Below are positions 1 through 11,300 of a stretch of 64,000 bases of DNA, one piece after another. Position 1 is the first letter of the stretch. Every line of letters starts with the position of its first letter. Source of the DNA: Medicago truncatula (lineage: Eukaryota; Streptophyta; Magnoliopsida; Fabales; Fabaceae); NCBI RefSeq assembly GCF_003473485.1, contig NC_053048.1, forward strand, positions 30,624,755 to 30,688,754. The letters are read 5' to 3'. A program made the position numbers and the translations under genes. The notes beneath the pieces are model-generated. The model saw only the letters and a program-made list of their open reading frames with translations, had not been told where the DNA came from and ran no database searches.

Positions 1-504
1 GAAATTGAAAGAAGAGAGGGGAACCAGAGAATTAGTAGAGAAACACGGAACTTCTACCGTTTGGTTTAGCCTAGATATTGAAGAGAGCGATTAAATTCAT
101 GTGCGTCTCGCCATTTATGTGAAGAAATTGGGAGAGTGGGCGTATTTTTTCATCATTCTAACTTTGCCCTTGTCCTCAACAATTAATTGTCTTCAAACGA
201 AATTTCGACAGGGAAATATTTTTTTTTTGGATTCACTTGGTACATGTAAAGGTTGTTTTAAGAGATCTATGAATCTCCATAGTTGAGTTCACAAATCTAA
301 CACCATGTGTGTGAATGATACTTTCTATCCTCGACTCAAACATACTAATTAAGTGATGCTGCGTCTGGAATGTGTAAGCATGGCTCCTTTTATGTTTTAA
401 GCATGGACCTATTCTTCTGCATAACTTTTAAACTGCATGCAGTTTGGATGTGTGCAATCTTCTGAAATTTCCTTTTGTCAAATTGTTTTTGCTTTTATTT
501 GCAG
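1..504 (+). other. Probable last intron of the bL20 gene
   Basis: This AT-rich stretch precedes the acceptor at 501-504 and contains no L20-like coding sequence. Short open frames inside it (for example 101-286) have no recognisable content. Confidence 0.55.
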
Positions 505-684
505 GTCAATTATGGGAACTTCATGCATGGGCTGTTGAAGGAGAATATTCAACTTAACAGAAAGGTTTTGTCAGAGATATCTATGCATGAACCCTATAGT
601 TTCAAGTCATTGGTAGACATATCACGAAATGCATTTCCTGGAAACAAGAATGTGGTTGTCCCTCCAAGAAAGGTGTCCTTTTAG
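505..684 (+). CDS. Ribosomal protein bL20, last exon (partial gene)
   Basis: The exon follows a polypyrimidine-rich acceptor (gcag at 501-504), opens with V-N-Y-G-N-F and ends at TAG 682-684. It encodes about 59 residues matching the C-terminal half of bacterial-type L20: the MHGLLKENIQLNRKVLSEIS helix, then the MHEPYSFKSLVD segment. bL20 binds 23S-type rRNA early in large-subunit assembly. Plant nuclear copies of this length supply an organellar ribosome, most likely mitochondrial, but the targeting assignment is inference. The N-terminal basic rRNA-binding half is not present in bases 1-504, which read as intron, so the gene begins upstream of the window. The end KVVVPP-type tail plus a few residues fits plant homologues. 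Confidence 0.85.
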   Translation, partial: VNYGNFMHGLLKENIQLNRKVLSEISMHEPYSFKSLVDISRNAFPGNKNVVVPPRKVSF

Positions 685-1582
685 AGCATTTGGCACTTCA
701 GCAAACATTTAGATGTAGTTTATGTCAGAATGGTTATGTATGTTTCAGGATTTCGGGTTTAGTACACTACAAAAGATGTCAGTTTTGTATGCCTATGATT
801 CATACTCTTCGGTGGTTCTTCTTAACCACATAATTCCCCTCCTCTAGTTTTCCTTTCATTTGCTTCGATGTCTGTAATGTTGTACAATTATAAAAATGAA
901 GCTTAGTTGTGATCGGCTATGTAGAATATTTGCTGCCATCAGGCTCCATCTTAAAATAGAAAATTCTTCATTTACAAATTTTCTACTCTTTAGTCCCTTC
1001 TAAACCAAAAATTACATGTTGATAGCGTTAGGAGAGTTTATATTATGACTTTCCTTAGGGGGGGAAATCTAAGTTTTATTTCTGTACATAGGGGGGGAAA
1101 TCCAAGTTTTATTTCTGTAATCGAATATTTGGATGACCCGATTCAAACAACTAGGTTAGTCTCATTGTGAGTCCGAAATACTTAATCTGGTGGATATACT
1201 CTTGGGGTATCCACTGCAGAGCTAAATGTCATAGTTATGGAGAGTTCAAATATTTACATGTTAAATAAAATTGGTAAGATAAGACTGAACACTCATGTAA
1301 CTCCAGACTTTAGTTAAACAACCAAATAAATGTAATAAGTTATTTTAAAGTAGCTGCGACTATTATTTCAATTTTGACTATAAGTAGCTGATTTTTTATT
1401 TTTAACAAAAGCATAGTACAACAAAAGAGTAGCAACAAAAAGAAACAGACAAGAGGGATGTCAAATGGGGTAAGCATTAGTGACTTTGTTTAAAACATGG
1501 AATTTCAATCAAAGTAACTGCCAAGCAACGCTCTTATGAAGGAAAGGACTACATTTTTGGAACATTACTAGTAATGTCACCC
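685..1582. other. 3' UTR of bL20 and chitinase upstream region
   Basis: The bL20 3' UTR probably ends near 890-920, where an AATAAA-like A-rich stretch (ataaaaatgaa) occurs. The rest is AT-rich intergenic DNA ahead of the chitinase promoter. The only structure seen is a 33-bp tandem duplication at 1056-1118. Confidence 0.5.
1056..1118. repeat. 33-bp tandem duplication
   Basis: Two nearly identical units beginning taggggggg start at 1056 and 1089. They differ by a single internal base before the ends diverge. Confidence 0.8.
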
Positions 1583-2569
<987 letters not shown>

Positions 2570-3697
2570 TATCAAAATTCATCTAGTAGTATTGTATACG
2601 TAATGTGATATTTATTTTTGTACTGATTGTTGTATGTTCAAATATCGTTGTTCAAATATCGTAAGTCCTATAATCATTCATATGTTGTTATTGTGGATTG
2701 AATGTTGATGACACTGTATTAACCTTCAGACATTTTTTTTCATTAACAAGACCTGAACTCTAAGACTTTGAAAAAAAACAAATTCTTTGCTACTTAGACT
2801 AATAAACAGACGATAAACATTCATCAACATTTCAACAACAGTTATTTTGAAGGATTGATAGTGACATATTTTTTCTAGAGTTTCTCGAGACATTCATTGC
2901 ATAGGCAAACATGTTATCTATGAGTCATGATTCACTAGAGTTAGCCTTTTCTTTTGTCTACACATTAAGTTGGCTCTCTGTGTTTTTCTTCTTGAACTAT
3001 GTCTTCTCTTACAAATGAGGGTTACTCAAGAGATTTCAACTTTAAGAAATCTAAATTCATTATTTATCTAATCAAATAGTTATTATTATCCAAGAAGCTC
3101 AGTTTCTCCTGCATAACTATATATCAAAACTCCTTTGGAAACGGAAAGCATGGCCAAAAAACTTCAATCAACTAAACTGGATTGTTGAAACTAAATGAAT
3201 TCAATTGCACCACACAAGAATTAATAGTTTAAACCAAATTCACACTGAGCTGTTTCTTTTTGAACATTTTTTTACGCATTTCCTTTGAACATATATTGCC
3301 TATAATAAAACATATATGACATCAGACCATTCAGAAGAGATGGACCTCACTTTAACAATTGTATTAATGAATAATAATAGCAAAACTCTTATCACTTAAT
3401 TTACACCTTGTGAACAATAATACCTCACATAATATCTATAAAATATTGGCCAAAGATGCTTCATATATATAGAAAAAATTATACAACAGAAGTTAAGCAT
3501 GACAATATTGCATGAAGCTCCAACATGAGAGAATCCATCCTGCTATCCAGCTTATCCTTTTCCTTTGTTGCAAAAGCTACCCTTCTGAGCTAACCTGTGT
3601 ATTATTGTTTGTATGTATACCTCAAATAATTTCAGTCCACTACTATTTGTGATATTAAAAGCACCACTTATTATTATTTTTTTGGGTGAATCACCAC
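2570..3697. other. Chitinase 3' UTR and gene-free AT-rich DNA
   Basis: The 3' flank contains a short repeat (gttcaaatatcg twice near 2637-2660) and no coding sequence. At 3662-3703 the 12-mer caccacttatta occurs twice around a T-run, which looks like a small poly(A)-tail insertion immediately before the duplication boundary. Confidence 0.5.
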
Positions 3698-5284
3698 TTA
3701 TTAATCTTCAGCCACCAAAATGAGTGGTATTTAACTCTATCTAAAAGTTGCATAATGGGGGTTTGGATGTTATTAAAAATCCTGTTATTACGCTCATTCA
3801 AAACCTGCCAAACACACAAAAGCCATAAAAGCGGTAGAAACGATCAACGCTTCTTCGAGTGACCTGTACAATGAATAAATTGAAAAAAGTGATCACTAAT
3901 ATTATTGGGGTCGACTCCTGTGATGCCAATCCAAGGACCCGAAAACATCAGAATGAAGGAACAAATGAACCGCTGATTCGTCGGCGTCGCACCCTACCAC
4001 ACATCTCGCAGCCTCATGGTGAATAATCTCGCGCCTCAAAAGATTGGTCTTTGTCGGCAACCTATCTTGCAACAGTCTCCACACGAAGATTGAGATCTTT
4101 AGAGGTACCTGTTTGTGCCATACAAGATCCAACATGCCATCACCAACGGGATGTGTCTACATAGTCAGAATCTGATAAACACCACGCACAGTGTAACCAT
4201 CGACAATGTCAGGATCCCACTGCTTCATGTCATAAATATCAGGCTGCACAATAAAACCATTAATAAAATTCCTACACTCCGCTAACATCTCTTCCTCCCA
4301 CACCCACAGTCTTCTCCTCCACCTCCACGCCACTCCCCCTTCCTCCCAACCAAGGGTGTGCATCTCAGCCACCGTACTCAATTTATTTGACGCCAAATCA
4401 AATAAACGAGTAAAGCGTTTGCACAAAGGAACCTCTCCTAACCACCTGTCATGCCAAAATAAAGTATTTGATCCATCCCCTACCCTTCTCGACACCCTAT
4501 CTGTAAACCATCCCCCATCTACTTCTCCTATCCCATCCCTAATCTTCGCTATCTCCCTCCACCAAGAAGAAACACTCCGGCCCCCAACCTCCAACCTCCT
4601 GCCTCCTCACCGTACCTCACCGCCAAAACCCTATACCAGAACTCACCTCTGTCTACCAGCATCCTCCAACACCATTTTCCTAACAAAGCTATATTAAACT
4701 CCCTCAACTGTCTGACCCCCAACCCTCCAAACTCCTTTCAAGAACAAACCGTGCTCCAAGCGATCCGGCAGAGAGGTCAGGACAGACTTGAGAAGAATCA
4801 ATCAGCCCCCAAAAGATAGAAACCGGCTTTGCCATCTCGACAATCTAGACTTGATAGTATTCAAAACCGGATCCCAGAACGATAACATCCGAGGATCTCC
4901 TCCAATCGGATGGCCCAGATACACAAACGGAACCTTACCCACCTTACAATTCAAAATAGAAGCCGCCTTATTCAACCAAGATTCCGCAATATTAAAACCA
5001 ACCAGAAGGCTTTTATGGAAGTTTACTTTCAAACCAAACATACCCGCAAACAAAGACAAAATTGCACGCAAAGCCCGTACATTTGCCCAACTCTGTTCAC
5101 CTAATAACAATGTATCATCCGCAAACTGAAGATGGGAAACCACCACTTGATTGGAAATTCCAACCCCGAAGCCTAATAACTTATTTTCAGACAATGACTT
5201 CTTCATAACGCATAATCCCTCAGTTGCTAACAAGAAAAGGAAAGGAGAAAGAGGATCCCCTTCACGCAATCCAAACCGAAAAAA
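3698..5284 (-). mobile_element. LINE (non-LTR retrotransposon) 3' fragment, copy 1
   Basis: Minus-strand remnants encode the end of a plant L1-type ORF2. At 5284-4802 lies the reverse-transcriptase palm, with REGDPLSPFLF and the catalytic QFADDTLLL box (FADD). This is followed at about 4594-3902 by the connection region and a zf-RVT-type segment (LVWHKQVPLKISIFVWRLL). The element is truncated at its 5' end near 5284. A nonsense codon near 4802 (TGA) is private to this copy, because copy 2 has CGA there. Other lesions are shared: a frameshift and a missing stretch between the palm and the FGGLGVR motif. The copy is inactive. Confidence 0.85.
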
Positions 5285-6095
5285 TTTGTATCAGATTGGC
5301 ATTGATTTTAAAACTAAACCAATTAGATGAACAAATAATAAAATCGAAGAAATAGGATCAGTTGATTTTTCTTCCAAAAATCGAACCATTCCAATCCGCG
5401 AATACCCCCAAATTGGAGATTACAGGGTCTAAAATTATTATACAAACTTAAATTATAAATGGTTTTTTTAAAGTATCATTTTAGAATAACACACTCACAT
5501 TAATAGACAACAATTTTTGAGTTTTTACTTTATATTATTCCCTCATTTTAATCCAATGAATTTTTTTCCACACAATCTTTGTTTTCAACAATTTTGATGT
5601 GTTATTTTCGTCAATAACAAACAATTTCCAGTTACTCTTCCTCTCTCAGGAAAATATTTGTTGTTCGTAGAATTTTAACTATTTAAGAAACCATTATTAT
5701 AAGTAACCATTTTGAGATCATAGGAAATTTCTTGGGTTGCCTGGTATTCGGCAAAGAGACTAGTTGTTATACAAATATTTACACATTTGTCGTGTTTGAT
5801 TATAAATTTCTAACTTTTTATCCCTTAGTTCAATCCAGTTAAATCATTTGTTTAAGGTTGAATTATCCAACCTTAGTTCAAATCTGTTGAATTATCCAAC
5901 CTACAATAAAAATTTTAGGGTAATTTTATAAAGAAAGACAACCCTAAAAAAGCAAAAGAGATTATTTTCTTTATATATAGTATATAGGTATAGATTTCTT
6001 AAAAAAAAAAAAAAGTATAGAAGTATAGATATAATGAAATTAACAACATATATCTATTAAATTTAATTTTTATAATAATGTATGTTTTACGGGGG
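5285..6095. other. AT-rich spacer inside duplication copy 1
   Basis: I see no coding sequence or clear element. The matching copy 2 stretch (17509-18311) lacks part of a small local repeat around 5850-5900, one of the larger differences between the copies. Confidence 0.4.
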
Positions 6096-6934
6096 ATATA
6101 TGAGATAGGATCCATGTCAACGGATTCGTTGACTCCAAATCCTAAACGTTCATTTCATTTAATCTAAAGGTCAATAATTATTCATCAAAATCTTAATGTG
6201 GATATTAAATATTTCATATCTCCTTTACTAAAAATCCTCTTGTTTCCTAAATGGGACTTGTCTTCTTCTCAATGATACATCTTGTACAGCATCAAATTAT
6301 CTTACAAAAGAATTGGTTCATGGTTGTTTAATTGTTTTATGTTTATCTGTGACATGAATCAAGCATTAGTTGGCATCTAAATTTTTTAAACATAAACCTT
6401 GAATCTGCGTTTGACACATCGTATGCCACAATTTAGTAACCTAACTAAAGAATCGATTCATGGTTGTTTAATTGTTTTATGTTTATCCACATGAATCAAG
6501 CATTAGTTAGCATTTAAATTTTTTCAACATAAACCTTAAATCTAAGTTTGACAAATCGTATGCCACAATTTGGGAACCTAACTATTTCAATGATAATATT
6601 TTCTAGTTCTACAAACTAAAATTTCAAGAATCATGAATTTTTTACCTCCAACAATGGCAAATGATGGAAACATCATGGATGATAAATGGAAGAAACGAAA
6701 AGAAAAAAAAAACAATAAAAGATTGGAAACATGAGATTTTAGAGAAGAATGTGAATGAGATTGATGAGAGATAATATAATAAATAGTCTTAAAAGTGAGA
6801 TATAAAATATTGAATGTCCACATTAAGATTTTGCTAAATAATTATTGACCTTTAGATTAAAAGAAATGAACATTTAAGATTTAGTGTCAACGAATTCGTT
6901 GACACCTGGTGTCAATGGATCCTATCTCATATAT
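6096..6934. mobile_element. Inverted-repeat element E1 (MITE-like), copy 1
   Basis: The left arm (6096-6207) and right arm (6813-6934) are inverted copies of about 110-120 bp, beginning atatatgagataggatcc. Near the tips is a gtcaacgaattcgttgac-type palindromic box. The ~600 bp interior has no coding capacity, so this is probably a non-autonomous DNA transposon. Family and target duplication are undetermined. Confidence 0.65.
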
Positions 6935-7443
6935 AGTCAAGATCCGTTGACACCAGGGGTTAACAGATTCGTTGACACCAAATTTTATCCGTTGATTTTA
7001 TTTGATCTAAAGGTTAATATTTGTTCACTTAAGACTATCATGTCTCATATCCTATTGTGATCTTCATTTCCTAATTGTTTCTCTCTCTTCTCAAAATCAG
7101 GGGATACTTCGTTGCCATTTTCCTGAATATTTGAAGTTGCAACTGGCATGATCTGTGTCATATTAATTTTTAAATTGTTTTTGGTTCTATCTTTTTTTAA
7201 TTTGTGTATTTTTGAGAAGCCCCGTATCAATTTAACTTTTCTAGCCAAAGTAATTAATAAAAATTGCAACATATGCATTCTGAATTCTCAAATAAACTGT
7301 GTGAATCAATATGGGTTTTGATCACAAGAAAATTATTCATATAACAGAGCCAGCCAGTAGAGTTTGTTGGTACGTTCAACCTCATATTCTTCTTATTAAT
7401 ATGGTTTTGCAATTCTGGAACACATTTGAAGAAGAAGAAGAAG

Positions 7444-7474
<31 letters not shown>

Positions 7475-7859
7475 GCATATTTTAAATAAAAAATGAGTTG
7501 TTAGTCTTTTATTTTTTGTTGACCAAAATGAGTTGTTAGTTTTAGATCCTTGTTATGAAAAACGAATAGAAAGGTTGGCAATGACATCGGCAGTAGAACA
7601 AAAGGGAAAATAAGTAATTTTGTTTTGAAAAATGTTTGCTGCACATTCAAAACAAAATTATTTAATGGAATTGAAATCACGAGTAACTAGAGAGAGAAAC
7701 CTTTAGAACAAATTAGGAAATGAAAATCACAAAAGGATATGGTATATGATAGTCTTAAGTCAACAAATATTAGCTTTTGGATCAAATAAAATCAACAGAT
7801 AAAATTTGGTGTCAACGAATTCGTTGACACCAGGTGCCAACGGATCTTGACTCATATAT
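6931..7859. mobile_element. Inverted-repeat element E2 (MITE-like), copy 1
   Basis: Inverted arms of roughly 150 bp at 6931-7090 and 7690-7859 share tip motifs with E1 (gatccgttgacaccagg). The right arm carries a perfect 24-bp palindrome at 7808-7831. The interior contains a GAA microsatellite and no gene. Confidence 0.65.
7428..7473. repeat. (GAA)n microsatellite, about 15 units
   Basis: This is an uninterrupted GAA run inside element E2. The matching run in copy 2 (19645-19675) has about 10 units. Confidence 0.95.
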
Positions 7860-8053
7860 GTCAACGGATTCGTTGACACCAAATCTCAACCATTAAAATT
7901 AAATTTATTTTATACACCTTAGTGCCTCTTGTATTTTTTTTTTCTCATCCTTTCTCTCACCGTAACCATTATTTTACATATTGGAAATTTCTATGAGCAA
8001 TAACCTCCTTGTTCTCATTCTTTCTCCAATCGATTGGATATTAATTTTATGGG
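7853..8053. mobile_element. Truncated left end of inverted-repeat element E3, copy 1
   Basis: The sequence begins with the family tip catatatgtcaacggattc and runs into the duplication breakpoint at 8053. In copy 2 the same element continues to an inverted right arm at about 20712-20747. Copy 1 therefore holds only a fragment. Confidence 0.6.
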
Positions 8054-8368
8054 AGGCAAACAAAGATTGACACATAGGCCAACAAATATTATGGTGTACG
8101 AGTGGATAAGAGGAAAACATGCATGTGTGAATTTGTTTAAGGTTTCAACACTTGTAGCCACGTCAAATAAAGTAGCTAAACATGATAAAACATGTTCTGA
8201 CAAACGACATTCCTTTACATCATTTACTTTTGATTTTTTTTTGCTTCCTAGCACCAGAGGTTGTTGACCTCTTACATAGAGTTCAAAGGATCATACATAT
8301 AACATTTTCGTGTGTCCTAGATCTATAAATGTTGTATTTACGATAATTAATTTTACCATCTAAAAAGA
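8054..8368 (-). other. Probable 3' UTR of the exoribonuclease gene
   Basis: This unique sequence lies between the XRN2/3-like stop codon and the duplication edge. It is AT-rich with no further coding frame recognised and probably holds the 3' UTR. Confidence 0.45.
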
Positions 8369-11300
8369 CTAATCGGAGTAAATTCTTGATCCATTCATGG
8401 GATGATGGTATATATTTGCATCCATCTTGACATGCAAGGAATTGACAACAAGTCTGTGTGCTGCCTCCTTAAGCTGCCGACAAGAATAAGTTCCCGAATG
8501 GTTTTTCCTAAAATAAAAAGAACAGAGTTTCAGTAAACAAATTTAGTCAGCTAGATGACAAGATATTGCATGCTATTCAACAGTAAGTAACCAATCGAAC
8601 TTATAAGACTTTTAAACCAAAGCCTTACCTTTGACTTTCTACATATCTCCTACCAGAATCTTCATGCCACAGAACAGGTTCGGGTTTTAAATCCTCTATC
8701 GCCACAGTCTGCATAAATGGTGCACAAATGGTTTTAAACCCGAAAAGAGAAACATGGGAGAGTTAGAGCACTATAAATAAGAGGTCGGTAGAGAGTTTAA
8801 TACCTTTTTTGGAAATTTAACTCCATGTAGTGGTCGGTTAATATGTTCATGCGCATCAGGAAGTCTATATATTGCACATCTGAGGTCAAGTATAGTACAT
8901 AAAAAAAATTAAAAATTACATCACTTGATTTTAAGTTCTTATTATATTATACTCCGCATTGAAAAACTTACATCACATGATTATCGATGATGTCTTCCAT
9001 GCCTGCAACAGGTGACCTGAAGAAAGGACGGCAAGGTTCTCCATCACAGAAGGATATGTAACCATTCATTCCACCACTGCATGTATCCATAAATATCATC
9101 AGAAAATAGTCGAGCAAGATCTTAATTTTGTCATTATAAATAGGATATATGATGTATCCAGCTCATTATCATAAATAATGCATTATGCACCAATCTTCCT
9201 CTTCCAAAAGTAGTTCAAAAAATTCAAAGCGTTAGGAACCTACCTTTCTATGGGATTGATTTTTTCCTTGACATTGGCACGCTCACAGTTAGACGTGTTT
9301 CTACATTTGTTGTCGAGTGTACTAATGCACGCAGAGAGAGGATGGCATGAGTTCACAAAAAGCATGTCGAACATTATTGCATTTCGTCGCTTTTCCTCTG
9401 GCTGTTTTTTTTAATAGACAGGATACCAACAAAACATAATTAACATCAGTATATGATAAGAAGCGTGGGAATGGGTAGAGAACGAACTGAAAATGAAGAT
9501 TAATAAAGGAGAGAGCTATACTGTTAAAAAGTTTTCTATTTTCTGAACTGCTTCAAGAAGTCGCGTTTCATCAATAAAAGGCAACTTTGCAATACCCTGC
9601 AAAAAGAAGGATTGTATTACAAACACAGTATATATGGTGTTGTCCTGTTAAGAAAAAACCAAATTTAATGAGGCAAACCTGCCAAGCAAAGCGTTTTCCA
9701 TTCATGTCCACTTCAAAATCTAACAACATCAAATAGGATAAAAATGTTAAATAGGGGAGCAATAGTGCAATAAAGATAAAGCAGTGAAACTTATAAATAT
9801 TGGGTGTATGCTTGTATTATAGACATACCAGTTGGATAAAAATCAATAATTGGCGAGCTTGGATCGGTCATAAGTTTCCTGTACGGCTCAGGAAGAGCAT
9901 GGGAGCTGCAGATATATCATAATTTCCATGTTACAGCAATTCAAGCTTAGCAAGTTACAACTTTAATGAGAAAAAAATGGGATAGCAGGTATACCTTGCA
10001 GCAGGAAAAACTCCAATAAGCTGGTCAAATGGTTTGAACGGAGCACCCAACTCAAAATTAATATTAAGCTCGCTAAGGCCCTTGAGATCAGACGCAAAAG
10101 GGGCATAATGATAAGGATAAAACCTGTTATATGAAAAGGAATAAGAAAATAAGAAAAACTAAAGAGAAAAGTTAACAAAACTAAAGATTCATATAGCACT
10201 CCGGAGAAAACTTAGAAAAGTACTCACCATTGCCAAGAACAAACACCTTCATAATAATAATGCATCACCCAACATAAACCTTCAACGTATCTCAAGACCT
10301 AAACAATAAATCACAGTAAGAAAACACAGATCCTTATGAGTCAAAATCAATCAAACTTCAATTTCTTAACTTACAACATCTTTCCGTATAGCATCAAGTT
10401 CTTCAGGAGTTTTAGCAGAAAATTTTTCCTCATAATACCTCTCTTTCCAGCCTGGTTCTCCTAACTTTATCTGTTAAATAAAATAAAAAATAATGTAGAA
10501 TAGCTATTGATACAGTTTAACACATGATGCTTCCCATAATCACAAGCTATCGTCATGATCAAAAAATGCATTAAAAGGTAATGTAACTCAAATATAATAA
10601 TTAATTTCACATGCTTTAAGAATGATAGATAACTTCATGTAACTTTCTTAATGTAACCAAAAGAATAATTGCATTCTGCAAACTACCATATAAGTTACCA
10701 AAAGATTAAAATTTACCTTGTCTTCATTACCACCTTTTGAGTTGAATACATCAGATTTTTCAAGAAGTATCTTCTTCAGTTTTGCTTTCAACTCGTCCTC
10801 GTTATCTTGAACCTGAAAAGCACGAGAATAAGAAACTTCAAGACAATAGTACAAGGAATCACCAGCTCAAAATATAGAACTGTCTAGAAAAACAATTATT
10901 TAACATGAAGCAGGAAAACTTACATCTATTTCAAGACTATTCTCAGCTTCAACAATAGCCACAGAAACAGCTGCTCCTGAAGATAACCTAGAAACTTTAC
11001 TCGGTTTCTCAAGGACCTCTTTATTATGCCCAGATTGTTGAAATGGAGAAGGCATTGGAGCTGAAGCAAGACGAGAACCGTGGAATTGAGAAATTGCAGC
11101 TAGAGATTTCGGTTGAACTTGAGGCCCAACATCATCTCCTCTTGCTTGTCTCTTCCGACGCTTTATTGTTTCAACTTGTCGCTAAAATAACAGTAAAAAC
11201 AGAAAGCAATAAAAACTTCAGAGCAAGCAGTCAAACATCTATTACTACTATGAACATGAGAATTTATATACAGTTATATGAACTAGTAGTTGACAACCCT

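Larger units (their letters stand above)
3698..8053. repeat. Segmental duplication, copy 1
   Basis: This ~4.36 kb block recurs in the same orientation at 15920-20236, with only scattered substitutions and small indels visible by eye. It contains, left to right, a LINE 3' fragment, an AT-rich spacer and a row of inverted-repeat elements. Its left end cuts the LINE 3' region and its right end cuts an inverted-repeat element. Both of these continue further in copy 2. Confidence 0.9.

Noticed and set aside
4356..4697. Plus-strand 113-codon frames over the LINE (also 16578-16919)
   Set aside because: They are Pro/Thr-rich shadows of the minus-strand LINE reading. They are conserved between copies only because the DNA is duplicated.
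7254..7496. Frames with long poly-Phe or poly-Glu runs
   Set aside because: They are read-through of the GAA microsatellite in an inverted-repeat element.
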